A DNA stretch of 64,000 nt from Paenisporosarcina sp050269735 (lineage in GTDB: Bacteria > Bacillota > Bacilli > Bacillales_A > Planococcaceae). Below are positions 6,865 to 15,203 of this stretch, one piece after another. The stretch lies in assembly GCF_050269735.1 (NCBI RefSeq), contig NZ_JBNNIX010000001.1, forward strand, positions 1,116,001 to 1,180,000. The letters run 5' to 3'. The first letter of the stretch is position 1. Each line of letters opens with the position of its first letter. The position numbers and the translations under genes are program-made. Under the pieces are notes generated by a model. The model searched no databases. It saw only the letters and a list, made by a program, of their open reading frames with translations, and was not told the origin of the DNA.

Positions 6865-7005
6865 ATAATCCCGACTAGGTTTGAACTTGCAATCTCCTCT
6901 TCCAGTCCTGGTTAAGAAGTAAAACAATCGTTATTATTGGAAGTCAAATCATCGTTTAACAATACTAAAGAAGTATAGCACGGTAGGCGGGATAACGCAA
7001 TACCA
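6865..7005 (-). repeat. decayed tRNA-Val 3' end and attL-like scar of an older element
   Basis: From 6865 the sequence matches the attL core with many substitutions: ATAATCCCGACTAGGTTTGAAC against ATGATCCCGACTGGGCTCGAAC, given here as two aligned short strings. Similarity continues past the tRNA part. GGTTAAGAAGTAAAACAATCG parallels the GGTTA..AGTATAAAACAATCG just inside the present attL, and later stretches (AGTATAGCACG and GCAATA) also line up in order. This is evidence for an earlier insertion by a related element at the same tRNA. Confidence 0.55.
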
Positions 7006-7203
7006 TAATTATCCGAAAATAATAGTTTCAAAGTTTTATCGTCATAAAAACAAAAGGAATGGAATTTATTAAAATAGTTAATTACAGAAATATCCAACAT
7101 GGTATAATGTTGGATAATAATATAAATTGCTGGTGTGAGTTGATAGGTAAAAACAAATTGTTAAATGAATACATGATTTTATCAAAAAAGTGGGGTGAAA
7201 CCA

Positions 7204-7452
7204 ATGTTCTGGCTACCGATTTTTTTAGTGCTTGTTTCTGGAATTTTTATGGCTGAAGTAGGAAAGAGAGGGATAGCTGGTTTTAGCTTAATCATAGTTC
7301 TGGTTCATACGATTATTGTAAGGTTAGCTTTTTGGGATCACTCGCTCTTGTGGATGATTCTTTTTTTAACTGTCCAGTTGTGGGCCTTGTTCGTCGTAAC
7401 CTTATTCCAACGCAATCGTTGGAGACGGTTCGAAAAACTAGGTAGCGATTAA
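7204..7452 (+). CDS. small hydrophobic membrane protein (82 aa)
   Basis: ATG 7204 follows GTGGGG at about 8 nt. There are three predicted membrane segments (FWLPIFLVLVSGIFM; GFSLIIVLVHTIIVRLAF; LLWMILFLTVQLWALFVVTLF) and a basic C-tail (RNRWRRFEKL). I recognise no family. It lies between the old att scar and the present attL, so it may be cargo left by an earlier element or displaced chromosome. Confidence 0.6.
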   Translation: MFWLPIFLVLVSGIFMAEVGKRGIAGFSLIIVLVHTIIVRLAFWDHSLLWMILFLTVQLWALFVVTLFQRNRWRRFEKLGSD

Positions 7453-7638
7453 AGTCTCACCTGTGTTGAAATTGTTCAGAGCTTTATAAATCTTTATTCT
7501 GAGGTTGCAATTAATCAAATGAATACATCTAAGACAGAATTGAAGCGATTAGAAAAATATCCCAAAATGTGAAACCAATCATCAGTTTTAACCGTAATTA
7601 AGTTAATGAATGTAACTATTACTAAGGAGGGATTCATC

Positions 7639-8616
7639 ATGTTCATAAAAAAAGCAGGTGGCATTTTACTCCTGTTGGCTTTGTTTCTAACTGGTTGTTC
7701 GGAGCAGAAGATTGAAGTAGCATCGGTTGAAGATCCAAATATCGAAACGATTAAAAAGTACTTAGAAATTGAATTTAATGGACCGGATGAAAGAGCTATA
7801 CAAGTACGAAATGACATGTTCGAAGAGACGACTGATTCTGAAAAGACTGGAATAGAGCAGTATACAGATTACATGAATGAAACCTTTAGCCCTTTTGTAG
7901 AAGAAGAGGAAATTCAAGAGTTAATTTTAAAAAATCATGTATACACATATCATTATCTAGCAGATGAAATCGGATACACGTTCAATGCCGATCAAATCCA
8001 GATTGAGCAACAAGAAAGTTTTGAGCGGAACTATGACTATAAAGTAGATGTAACGTTTGGCAAAGAAGGGGAGAAGAACTTCGCAACACTGACCGGTTTC
8101 GTCACAATGTCTGAGAACGGTAGAATCAGTGGAATCAAGAGCTTAAGTGATAGTGGATTCTATCAAGAGATGATCAGAATTTCCAACGTGGGTCGCGATA
8201 ATGGAGATCTCGCTTGGGGAATTCTCCAGGAGCAGTTTGGCAGGACCGATCATAAGCTGAATAAGTTGTGGTCTGGTTCAAAAAATCCAATGGATAATAA
8301 ACCACTTGTGGAGTATTTAAATAAGAAATATAGTACCTTTTCAAAGGATGGATTGGAAGATTTTGTTACCTCATTCGGGTTTGTCTATCCAGCCATTGCC
8401 GCTGAAAATGGATATGAATTGAGCGTTGGGGATATTGAAGTTCAGCAAGATGAAAATGAACCGACAAGCTATAGCACCTCGGTCGTCGTTCATTATAAAA
8501 AAGAAGGCGGCGAACAAATGAACGCTATCGTTAAGGGGATTGCAAAGATTAATGATGCAGTGGAAAAATTAGAAATCTTGGATGACGGCGGTTTGAAAGA
8601 AGATTTGCAAAAATGA
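7639..8616 (+). CDS. lipoprotein of unknown function (325 aa)
   Basis: The start is ATG 7639 behind TAAGGAGGG. It has a basic N-terminus, a hydrophobic stretch and the lipobox LTGC, with lipidation at about Cys21. The rest is acidic and soluble, with two similar halves that each contain a short motif around an YTDYMNETFSPF / EYLNKKYSTFSKDGLEDF helix, suggesting a repeated domain. I do not recognise the family. No transporter or enzyme partner is adjacent. Confidence 0.7.
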   Translation: MFIKKAGGILLLLALFLTGCSEQKIEVASVEDPNIETIKKYLEIEFNGPDERAIQVRNDMFEETTDSEKTGIEQYTDYMNETFSPFVEEEEIQELILKNHVYTYHYLADEIGYTFNADQIQIEQQESFERNYDYKVDVTFGKEGEKNFATLTGFVTMSENGRISGIKSLSDSGFYQEMIRISNVGRDNGDLAWGILQEQFGRTDHKLNKLWSGSKNPMDNKPLVEYLNKKYSTFSKDGLEDFVTSFGFVYPAIAAENGYELSVGDIEVQQDENEPTSYSTSVVVHYKKEGGEQMNAIVKGIAKINDAVEKLEILDDGGLKEDLQK

Positions 8617-8710
8617 GTGTATAGGTATTCTAAAGGGGAAATTGTTGCCTGCGAACAAAATGCGGACAAATCATAAAACTTAAGTAATCGGTTAAATGGA
8701 ATACAAAAAG

Positions 8711-8757
8711 AAAGAGCCTTTAAACGTTGATGTACCAACGTTTAAAGGCTCTTTTAA
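8711..8757 (-). terminator. original tRNA-Val terminator, now left of attL
   Basis: AGAGCCTTTAAACGTTG pairs with CAACGTTTAAAGGCTCT, with A and T tracts on both sides. Read on the minus strand it sits where the tRNA-Val transcript ended before insertion. It also terminates the lipoprotein gene. Confidence 0.85.
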
Positions 8758-8760
8758 ATA

Positions 8761-8806
8761 ATGATCCCGACTGGGCTCGAACCAGCGACCTCCACCCTGT
8801 CAAGGT
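8761..8806 (-). repeat. attL: 46-bp copy of the tRNA-Val 3' end
   Basis: Identical over 46 bp to 31944-31989. It contains the T arm, variable region and the 3' side of the anticodon stem. The identity ends in the anticodon-loop region, where tyrosine integrases of this class usually cross over. Confidence 0.92.
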
Positions 8807-8849
8807 TACGGAGTATAAAACAATCGGAAGTATCAGCGTCAAAACCACG

Positions 8850-8866
8850 TTACGCAAGCGTTGAGT
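8850..8866 (+). promoter_or_regulatory. candidate integrase arm site, left end
   Basis: TTACGCAAGCGTTGAGT differs by one base from 31896-31912 at the other end, in the same orientation. It lies 44 bp inside attL. Confidence 0.5.
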
Positions 8867-8974
8867 CTACGTTTGTTAGCGTAGTATATCACGATAATAC
8901 CCTCCCCGCAATATCACGTACCTCAACCGTATGAGTACCCTATTCTTTCGCTAACAATATGTATTTTAAACTTT

Positions 8975-9379
8975 CTAAGCTGTTCTTACCTTCTTTTGCT
9001 TCTTACTATCATTATAATTACCCCATATAACTACTGCCGTTACTATTAGTAACATTAAAAACCAGTGCTTTCCAAAGTCAACAATTGTTCCTACAATTAA
9101 TAATAAAGGTATACCTAAAAAGTTTATTGTAGCTAAACAGAAATATAATAAATAATTAATACCACTATTATCTTTTAGTGATTTTTTAAAACTTACTCCA
9201 GTTCGCGCCATAACCATAAAGGCTAACATCATTACAGCGAAATTTACTAATTCCCAAAAGATATCATGTCCACTATAAATATCATGATTTTTTGTGGATA
9301 TAAAAAGTTCGATAGTAATTATTCCTAGCCCTAAAGATGAAATCGTCCCTAAGGTTTGAAATGTAACCTCTTTTTTCAT
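8975..9379 (-). CDS. four-helix membrane protein of unknown function (134 aa)
   Basis: It begins MKKEVTFQTLG and has four hydrophobic segments (about residues 10-28, 43-60, 78-98 and 106-122) and a basic C-tail (NDSKKQKKVRTA). It is the first gene inside attL and is read towards the left end. Its DNA is much more AT-rich than the rest of the element, like the protease cargo at the right end, so it is probably a recent acquisition. I recognise no family. Confidence 0.6.
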   Translation of the reverse strand: MKKEVTFQTLGTISSLGLGIITIELFISTKNHDIYSGHDIFWELVNFAVMMLAFMVMARTGVSFKKSLKDNSGINYLLYFCLATINFLGIPLLLIVGTIVDFGKHWFLMLLIVTAVVIWGNYNDSKKQKKVRTA

Positions 9380-9548
9380 ATCATCAACCTTTCATTCTTT
9401 CTGATATGTATTTTATTCTGAAGTTATGGTTTAAATAACCAGTATTGCAGGGAAAAAGTATCAAACAAGGAAATAGAGGTTAGATATTGGATAGGAAAAG
9501 ATGCGATTTAGGACTTAAAGTCTTAACCACTTAAAGGAGGAATATTGC

Positions 9549-9725
9549 ATGAAATACGATGAACTAACGGAAGAAGCTAAACGTGCATCAGAACGGAATA
9601 TACACGACCGCATAAAGGATACACCGGAGTATGAAGCGTTCTTAAAGGCGTTGTTTGCTTCGTTGTCATCACGGTATGAGTTCGATGAAGATGGACGTAT
9701 TATCGATGACAAAAGTCAAACTTGA
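9549..9725 (+). CDS. 58-aa acidic small protein
   Basis: ATG 9549 follows AAAGGAGG with ideal spacing, and the codon use matches the element. The peptide (MKYDELTEEAKRASERN...) is helical and charged with no membrane segment or cysteine. I recognise no family. Such proteins are common early genes in phages and plasmids. Confidence 0.6.
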   Translation: MKYDELTEEAKRASERNIHDRIKDTPEYEAFLKALFASLSSRYEFDEDGRIIDDKSQT

Positions 9726-10511
9726 CAAGCTAATAATATACGACGATACCGACTCCGATTTTAGCGCTGGAGTCCGATTGCTAAATACGTTATAAATCGG
9801 CGTCAATGTAACATCCGTGGGAAGTCGAACTAAAATGCGGACTATTGCGAACCGCCCGCGTTCATTATCGTAGGATATCTTATAGAAGAAACGCCAATTA
9901 ACGAATGTCGTATTATGGGCGGTTTCAGCGTTAGTAAGCTTTAGTTTTAGAGTTATAACGTGTTACAAATTCGCCCATTTCACGGGGTAAAAACATCAGA
10001 GTACACCGGACTATATGCAGCGTTTTGTGGCGGTAAATATCGGTAATTTATCGGACTTTTACGACGTTCATGCTATCGAAAACGGGCGTTTTTATCAGAC
10101 GGATGCCAGCCGCGCGCGAACCTGCCAACACTTTGCGTAATTGTCACGATTGTATAAACAATTCCGAATCGTCGATACAATTGTAGTCAATTCTGTTATG
10201 CAATCGATATGTATAAAGCATACATTCGCTAATGTTAACATTCAGCTTTTTCGATATTATTATAGTAGAAACGCTGAATCGTTCGTGTCCAAATGTTACC
10301 ACGTAGCCGGATCATAGGGGTTCATTTTCGTTAGGCAAGGCGTTCACCAGGTATCACCCTCCAAAAACCACGGGGTTCGCGAATGTATGCTAATACCTAT
10401 TTTCATACGTTAGGAATCGCATTAAATCGCCACTTAGTTGTTGATGCTTATTCGAATGTATGGTATTGTGATAATAACGATATAAGCATACTACGAAATG
10501 GGGCGTATTCG
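9726..10511. other. long non-coding stretch with TTGTATAAA-type repeats
   Basis: No convincing gene is present. A 41-aa frame (10015-10140) has element-like codons but no ribosome site, so it may be a gene relic. The right part holds repeats: ATTGTATAAACAATTC at 10149-10164 (exact copy at 11189-11204), an inverted variant around GATACAATTGTAG, and ATATGTATAAAGCATA near 10208. This may be a recombinase or replication-initiator binding region (inference). Confidence 0.45.
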
Positions 10512-11093
10512 ATGGCATATTACGGCGCAAAGAAAGGCGATTTAACCAACGTTCAGCCACTACGGACAATGAAGGATATAACGGAAATGATTGAGGCGTT
10601 AGGTCGAGCGCCAAAGACTGCGGCGAGGAACGTTCTCTTATTCAAGATAGGCGTATCAACCGGACTTCGGATCAGTGACATCGTGAAGCTACGAGTAGCC
10701 GACGTTAAAGGTAAGTCGTCATTCAAGATACGCGAGGGCAAGACATCGAAGGAAAGAACGGTACATCTTAACGCAATCATGGCGGACATAGCCGACTACA
10801 CTGCCGATATGGACAACGACAGCTACCTGTTTGCTTCTCGTAAAGGTGACGGTCATATCACGACAACGCAAGCATATCGCATTCTAACGGGTGCTGCCGA
10901 TATGATTGGACGTACTGACATCGGTACTCATACGATGCGTAAGACATTCGGCTATCACTACTACAAGCGCACGCACGACGTTGTAACGCTAATGAATATC
11001 TTTAATCATGCGGATCAATCGACTACGAAGCGTTATATCGGCATCACAGACGAAGAAGTTGGCGACTCACTGAAAGACTTCCGTTTATTTTAA
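10512..11093 (+). CDS. short tyrosine recombinase (catalytic domain only)
   Basis: I take ATG 10512 (MAYYGAKKG), giving 193 aa. An upstream ATG at 10383 would add 43 residues without family character. There is only a catalytic domain, with no SAM-like arm or core-binding domain. The signature residues are Arg in STGLRISDI, the HTMRKTFGYH box (HxxR), His in FNHADQS and Tyr in TKRYIGI. Short integrases of this type are frequent accessory recombinases in Bacillales phages and plasmids. It is flanked by the ATTGTATAAACAATTC repeats, which may be its targets. Confidence 0.78.
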   Translation: MAYYGAKKGDLTNVQPLRTMKDITEMIEALGRAPKTAARNVLLFKIGVSTGLRISDIVKLRVADVKGKSSFKIREGKTSKERTVHLNAIMADIADYTADMDNDSYLFASRKGDGHITTTQAYRILTGAADMIGRTDIGTHTMRKTFGYHYYKRTHDVVTLMNIFNHADQSTTKRYIGITDEEVGDSLKDFRLF

Positions 11094-11108
11094 AAGTAAC
11101 TTTCGAGG

Positions 11109-11136
11109 GCATGACCGCAAATGGTCGTGTCTTTTT
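11109..11136 (+). terminator. terminator after the short recombinase
   Basis: GCATGACC pairs (with two G-U) with GGTCGTGT around a 6-nt loop, then CTTTTT. Confidence 0.65.
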
Positions 11137-11571
11137 ACTCGTTTATATTTGTATAAATATTGCATAGAGTTGCATACGATTTGTGTTAATTGTATAAACA
11201 ATTCGACAACTCAAACACGAATTGTTTCCGGCGGACAAACAATTTAAATTATTTACCCCGGGGGGCATCGGAATTTCAAAAACGAATCGCCTTGTACCTT
11301 TTACTTGCGAGCAAATTTTTATCACTTAGGGGTTAACGTTTTCAGTCGGTCGCCATACGTCTTGACTTTCGAAATAGCCGTTTCATCCCGAAAAAAATTC
11401 GCGAAATATAAAAATCACTTTGAGGTATTACAACGGCATTACTTTCGCGATAATGCCCCGTTATCGTACTACCGGGGCATTACAACGGAAGTCAACTAAG
11501 TTCAGCGATTAAATAAACAGGTTTACAAACGGCATTAAGCGGAATTATTGTAGTTATAAGGAGGTAATTTT
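11137..11571. other. non-coding region with repeats and competing hairpins
   Basis: It contains the second ATTGTATAAACAATTC copy (11189-11204), a related TTGTATAAATATTG just before it, and a three-part GCATTA arrangement. TAATGCCCCG (11451-11460) can pair with CGGGGCATTA (11473-11482) or with GGCATTA near 11435. A 64-aa frame crosses the region but lacks a ribosome site and family features. Confidence 0.4.
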
Positions 11572-12534
11572 ATGTCGCGTAGGAAGATTTATCCTTCGTT
11601 GTTAAAAGAAATCATGTCGTTAACTGGCCGTAATGTGGTTGAAAAGATATCCTTCGACCAAGCAGTAGAAAACTTTCTCGACTACTGCGTAATTAAAGGA
11701 TTATCCGAATGGACGATAAAGAGTTATGCGAAGGAGTTAAAGCAAATTCGATTGTCACTCGTTGATAGCGACGCAGATTTGACCGATATCAAGAAACTTA
11801 CAACGGAATACTTCGAAAAATTCATCGTTAACCAAGTAAATATCGGAAGAAACCGCAATACAATTAACGCACGAATTCGAGCAGCTAAAACGTTTTTCAA
11901 TTTTTGCGTGAAGAAGAAATACATACGTAAGAATCCGGTTGATCCAATTGAGCGGTTAAAAGTTCGGCATGTCGTTGGTGACACGTTTACTAAGCAACAG
12001 GTAGCGAAATTATTAAAAGCACCGGATATCACTCGGTTCACTGGACTTCGAGATTATACGATTTTGTTGACGTTTTTACACACTGGAATCCGTCTTTCGG
12101 AGTTAGCAGCGATTCAAATACAAGACGTGATATTAACGGATAAATCTCTAAATATACAAAGAGCAAAGAACGGATTCGGACGTAGAATTCCGTTAACTAA
12201 GCAATTGTGTGACGTGTTAAATGCGTATATGAAAGTACGGGGACACGTCGCCAAAACAAACGCATTGTTTATTACCGAAAACGAAACACCTATAAGTATT
12301 CGGCAAATTCAATATCATCTTCGTGAATACGGAATTAAAACAGGGATTAGCGATCAAGTGCAGGTAAGTCCACACACATTCCGTAGAACGTTTGCGAAGA
12401 ATAAGATTCAAGCAGGAGTAGATGTATTCACTGTGCAAGCGTTGATGGGCCATAGTGATCTGTCAATCTTAAAGAAGTACGTATCAATTTACTCGAAGGA
12501 TTTAGATGGCGCAATCGAGCGTGGTATTGATTAA
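11572..12534 (+). CDS. XerD-like tyrosine recombinase/integrase (320 aa)
   Basis: A full-length recombinase. The N-terminal SAM-like core-binding domain (about residues 20-115, with FDQAVENFLDYCVIKGLSEWTIKSYAKEL in pieces) precedes the catalytic domain (about 130-310). Catalytic residues are visible: Arg in HTGIRLSELA, HxxR in HTFRRTFAKN, His in MGHSDL and Tyr in KKYVSIY. TAAGGAGG fixes the start. It sits about 2.8 kb inside the left end while the likely integrase is at the right end, so its job may be dimer resolution or a second recombination system. Confidence 0.9.
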   Translation: MSRRKIYPSLLKEIMSLTGRNVVEKISFDQAVENFLDYCVIKGLSEWTIKSYAKELKQIRLSLVDSDADLTDIKKLTTEYFEKFIVNQVNIGRNRNTINARIRAAKTFFNFCVKKKYIRKNPVDPIERLKVRHVVGDTFTKQQVAKLLKAPDITRFTGLRDYTILLTFLHTGIRLSELAAIQIQDVILTDKSLNIQRAKNGFGRRIPLTKQLCDVLNAYMKVRGHVAKTNALFITENETPISIRQIQYHLREYGIKTGISDQVQVSPHTFRRTFAKNKIQAGVDVFTVQALMGHSDLSILKKYVSIYSKDLDGAIERGID

Positions 12535-12601
12535 AAATAACATATTTTGAAACTTTTACCTGTTTTTATCGTATAGTTAAGAAACCAAAGGGGGAAACGA
12601 A

Positions 12602-13018
12602 ATGAAAAGAATCGTAATGTTAATCGGTATGGCTATATTGTTGGCGGTAATGAGCGCATGCGGTAACGGTGGGGGATCGTCAGCTACAACGGCAGATGTC
12701 GTGCAACAGTTTAAAGATGACGGATTAGAACTCGGGGAAACATCGGACTTACCGAAGAAAGAGTTCGGGAATATGCGTAAGGAAGGAACGCGCATATTAA
12801 TTCCGTCAATTGGCGATGATGCAGGCGGTCGTATCTTCCTATTCGATAACGAAAAGGACTTAGCGAAAGCGAAAGCATACTACGATGACCTGGGCGACGC
12901 CGGATCGATGTTCTATTCGCATACGCATCAAGCCGGAAACTTCTTATTACAAATGAGCGGCGATATGAGTGACGAGGATTTCCAAAAGTACGCCGATTCG
13001 TTAGACAAAGTGAAATAA
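12602..13018 (+). CDS. small lipoprotein (138 aa)
   Basis: The start is supported by AAAGGGGGA. Signal sequence MKRIVMLIGMAILLAVMSAC carries the lipobox, with lipidated Cys20. A Gly/Ser linker leads into an acidic soluble domain containing ILIPSIGDDAGGRIFLFDNEKDL. It resembles small extracellular lipoproteins on plasmids and temperate phages, some of which act in surface exclusion. That role is speculation here. It has its own terminator. Confidence 0.7.
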   Translation: MKRIVMLIGMAILLAVMSACGNGGGSSATTADVVQQFKDDGLELGETSDLPKKEFGNMRKEGTRILIPSIGDDAGGRIFLFDNEKDLAKAKAYYDDLGDAGSMFYSHTHQAGNFLLQMSGDMSDEDFQKYADSLDKVK

Positions 13019-13026
13019 TTAAAAAC

Positions 13027-13060
13027 GAGCCTTTCCCTAGCGGAGAGGTTCATTTTTTTG
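13027..13060 (+). terminator. terminator after the lipoprotein gene
   Basis: GAGCCTTTCC pairs with GGAGAGGTTC (G-U pairs allowed), then a seven-T run. Confidence 0.7.
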
Positions 13061-13349
13061 CTTTTTATTTTAGACGTACAAGCATTATTTATCACATACA
13101 TACATAACTTACGTAGAAACGCTTTTCGGTAATTAAGTTAAATCGTAAATGCAGAATAAAGGAAAGTAGTCACGGAAAAAGTGTTCCTGATCGTGTTCCA
13201 GTTTAAAATCCACGTCACGACAAGTATCGGGAACTGAAATTCTCAATCGTATCTAGGGTTAATCGACTGTTTTGAAGGTTCTCGATTGGCGGAACTCTAT
13301 TATTATAGATAACCCTCCGTGGCGTGAGACATTATGAAAGGATGGTCGA
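13061..13349. other. non-coding region before the FtsK-like gene, candidate origin
   Basis: No gene is seen. Short inverted repeats cluster here: GGAAAAAGTGTTCC, GGGAACTGAAATTCTC, and TTCTCAATCG followed by TTCTCGATTGG. Position directly upstream of a mobilisation-like block makes it a reasonable place to look for oriT or a replication origin. No nick site can be assigned by eye. Confidence 0.35.
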
Positions 13350-14648
13350 ATGATTTTCGAAATAATCTCGACGGGAATTATGGGCGGAATTGCTTTAAAA
13401 GCATTTGCGAAGAAGAACGGGTTAGCGACAAATGATAGCGCTAAAATTCAACGCATCATATCGTTATCCGGTTTAAATGTGAAAGACGGCAAGGACACGT
13501 TGACAACGCAGCTAATCCGAAAGAAAGAGCACGAATGGGGATGGGAATACAAGTACCGCATACCGCTAGGGCGTTCTTTCGACGATTATGTGAGCAAACA
13601 ACGCGCGCTGGAAGACGGTTTAAATAATAGGCGCCATCGGATTACAGTGAACGACTTGAAATCGCTTCAGCTAGACGCAAATATCATCGACAACGTTAAG
13701 GCGTTAATGGATAAGAAACTCACGGAGAAGAAGGAACTCGAACTATCGTTTGACGGTCTTTTGACTCTACGTATTTACAACGAGCCACTCGCGAAGGAAG
13801 TCGCATTTAAATCAGGCGAACGTTGGCAAGTACCGGTAGGCATTACGCGAGGACTAAACGAATTCCGCTATCACGATTTCGAGCGCATACCGCACTTAGT
13901 ATTAGGCGGTGCAACTAGATACGGTAAAAGTAACTTCATAAATTCGATGATTACGAGTTTACTTCAGAGTCAACCGGATTACGTTAAGTTGTTTCTTATC
14001 GACTTAAAAGGCGGTATCGAATTATGTGACTACGAGAATATCAAGCAGACAGTATCGATTGCCTACGAGCCATCAGAGGCGCTAGAAACTTTACAAGCTG
14101 CATACGACCTTATGCGTGAAAATCAAGGTAAAGTGCGGTCACTCGGTAAGAAAAACGTCCAGGAAGCCGGAATCAAAGAACGTTGCTTCGTGATTATCGA
14201 TGAAGTCGGCGAACTCAATCCGGCAGAGGCAACTAACAAAGAAGATAAGGCGCTTAAAATCCAGTGTCAGACGCTTATGTCGCAAATAGCGCGGTTAGGG
14301 GCGGGTCTAGGATTCCGTCAGATACTCGCGACTCAATATCCGACTGGCGATGTAATTCCGCGTCAGTGTAAGCAGAATTCCGACGCAAAGTTATCATTCC
14401 GTGTTCAATCGGCAACAGCGTCAAGGGTTGTACTGGACGAAACTGGCGCGGAAGACTTACCGCAAATCGTAGGTCGCGCCATTTATCAGACTGCCGCAGG
14501 ACGTGAAATACTGCAAACACCATTGATTACCTCCGATATTATTCAGACGACACTTGCGCCTTATATCGTGAAAAAGGAGGTGCCGACGGTTGAGAAAGCG
14601 ATTGAGCAACCGCGACGAACGGATACTGTTACTTTTGAAACGCTTTGA
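13350..14648 (+). CDS. FtsK/SpoIIIE-domain DNA translocase (432 aa)
   Basis: A cytosolic or peripherally anchored ATPase with a weakly hydrophobic N-terminus and a winged, charged segment (residues about 50-150). The motor domain is at about 165-410. Walker A is GGATRYGKSN (about 186-195), Walker B is LFLIDLKGG, and a second acidic strand reads CFVIIDEVGEL. Length and layout match FtsK-like proteins of Gram-positive conjugative and mobilisable elements (Tn916 Orf21, ICEBs1 ConQ class), which couple or pump plasmid DNA. A chromosomal-segregation role is unlikely given the context. The next gene overlaps its end. Confidence 0.88.
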   Translation: MIFEIISTGIMGGIALKAFAKKNGLATNDSAKIQRIISLSGLNVKDGKDTLTTQLIRKKEHEWGWEYKYRIPLGRSFDDYVSKQRALEDGLNNRRHRITVNDLKSLQLDANIIDNVKALMDKKLTEKKELELSFDGLLTLRIYNEPLAKEVAFKSGERWQVPVGITRGLNEFRYHDFERIPHLVLGGATRYGKSNFINSMITSLLQSQPDYVKLFLIDLKGGIELCDYENIKQTVSIAYEPSEALETLQAAYDLMRENQGKVRSLGKKNVQEAGIKERCFVIIDEVGELNPAEATNKEDKALKIQCQTLMSQIARLGAGLGFRQILATQYPTGDVIPRQCKQNSDAKLSFRVQSATASRVVLDETGAEDLPQIVGRAIYQTAAGREILQTPLITSDIIQTTLAPYIVKKEVPTVEKAIEQPRRTDTVTFETL

Positions 14649-15189
14649 CTTCTTAACGCGGGATCAGTTAAATCGTTATTTTAAATTCGGTACGGTTCGG
14701 AACACAAATAAAATACTCGAGCGCTTATCGCCTTACCTTTTAAGAATACGCGACGGTTATCAGTCCGTTTATTATCTAAGCAAAGACGGGCGTGAATACG
14801 TTGGCTGCGAGAAGATACGCAAAAAGGGCGGTCACGTCCAGCACGCAATAATGCGTAATGAATATTGGTTATTTGTCGCGTGTCCTCCGGATTGGAAAAA
14901 CGAAGTCAAAGTATCTGACGGAAGGGCGACCGTTATCGTCGATGCGATGTTTATGAAGCAACTGCAATATCACTTCTTAGAAGTCGACAACAGCCAGCAG
15001 ATGAAAGAGAACCGCATTAAAATCGCACGATATAAAGAACTGGCGCAGAATGGATTGATAGCGCAAAAGCTAGGTCATTTTCCGACGGTTGTATGGCTTA
15101 CTACTACGGAATTGAGACGTAAGCAACTACAAGAGGTGTGCGGCGGATTGCCAAACGTGAAAGTGTATACGATTAACGAACTCAAATAA
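14590..15189 (+). CDS. replication-relaxation family protein
   Basis: A 199-aa protein that starts with TTG 14590, supported by AAAAAGGAGG 9 nt upstream and a 59-bp overlap with the ftsK-like gene. The N-terminal winged helix (SNRDERILLLLKRFDFLTRDQLNRYF in pieces) is the family's hallmark. The C-terminal half has FLEVDNSQQMKENRIKIARYKEL and FPTVVWLTT, resembling a nuclease-like core. The family travels with plasmids and integrative elements and is thought to act in replication initiation or DNA relaxation. Co-translation with the FtsK-like protein suggests a shared DNA-processing step. Confidence 0.78.
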   Translation: MRKRLSNRDERILLLLKRFDFLTRDQLNRYFKFGTVRNTNKILERLSPYLLRIRDGYQSVYYLSKDGREYVGCEKIRKKGGHVQHAIMRNEYWLFVACPPDWKNEVKVSDGRATVIVDAMFMKQLQYHFLEVDNSQQMKENRIKIARYKELAQNGLIAQKLGHFPTVVWLTTTELRRKQLQEVCGGLPNVKVYTINELK

Positions 15190-15203
15190 AGGGAGGAAAA
15201 AGT

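Noticed and set aside
8761..8806. A second functional tRNA-Val gene at attL
   Set aside because: Only the 3' 46 bases are present. There is no acceptor 5' strand, D arm or complete anticodon arm.
10383..10511. N-terminal extension of the short recombinase from ATG 10383
   Set aside because: The 43 extra residues show no recombinase-like features. MAYYGAKKG at 10512 fits catalytic-domain-only relatives better, though its ribosome site is weak.
11305..11499. 64-aa frame in the gap between the two left-end recombinases
   Set aside because: No ribosome site, odd composition, and it overlaps competing hairpins.
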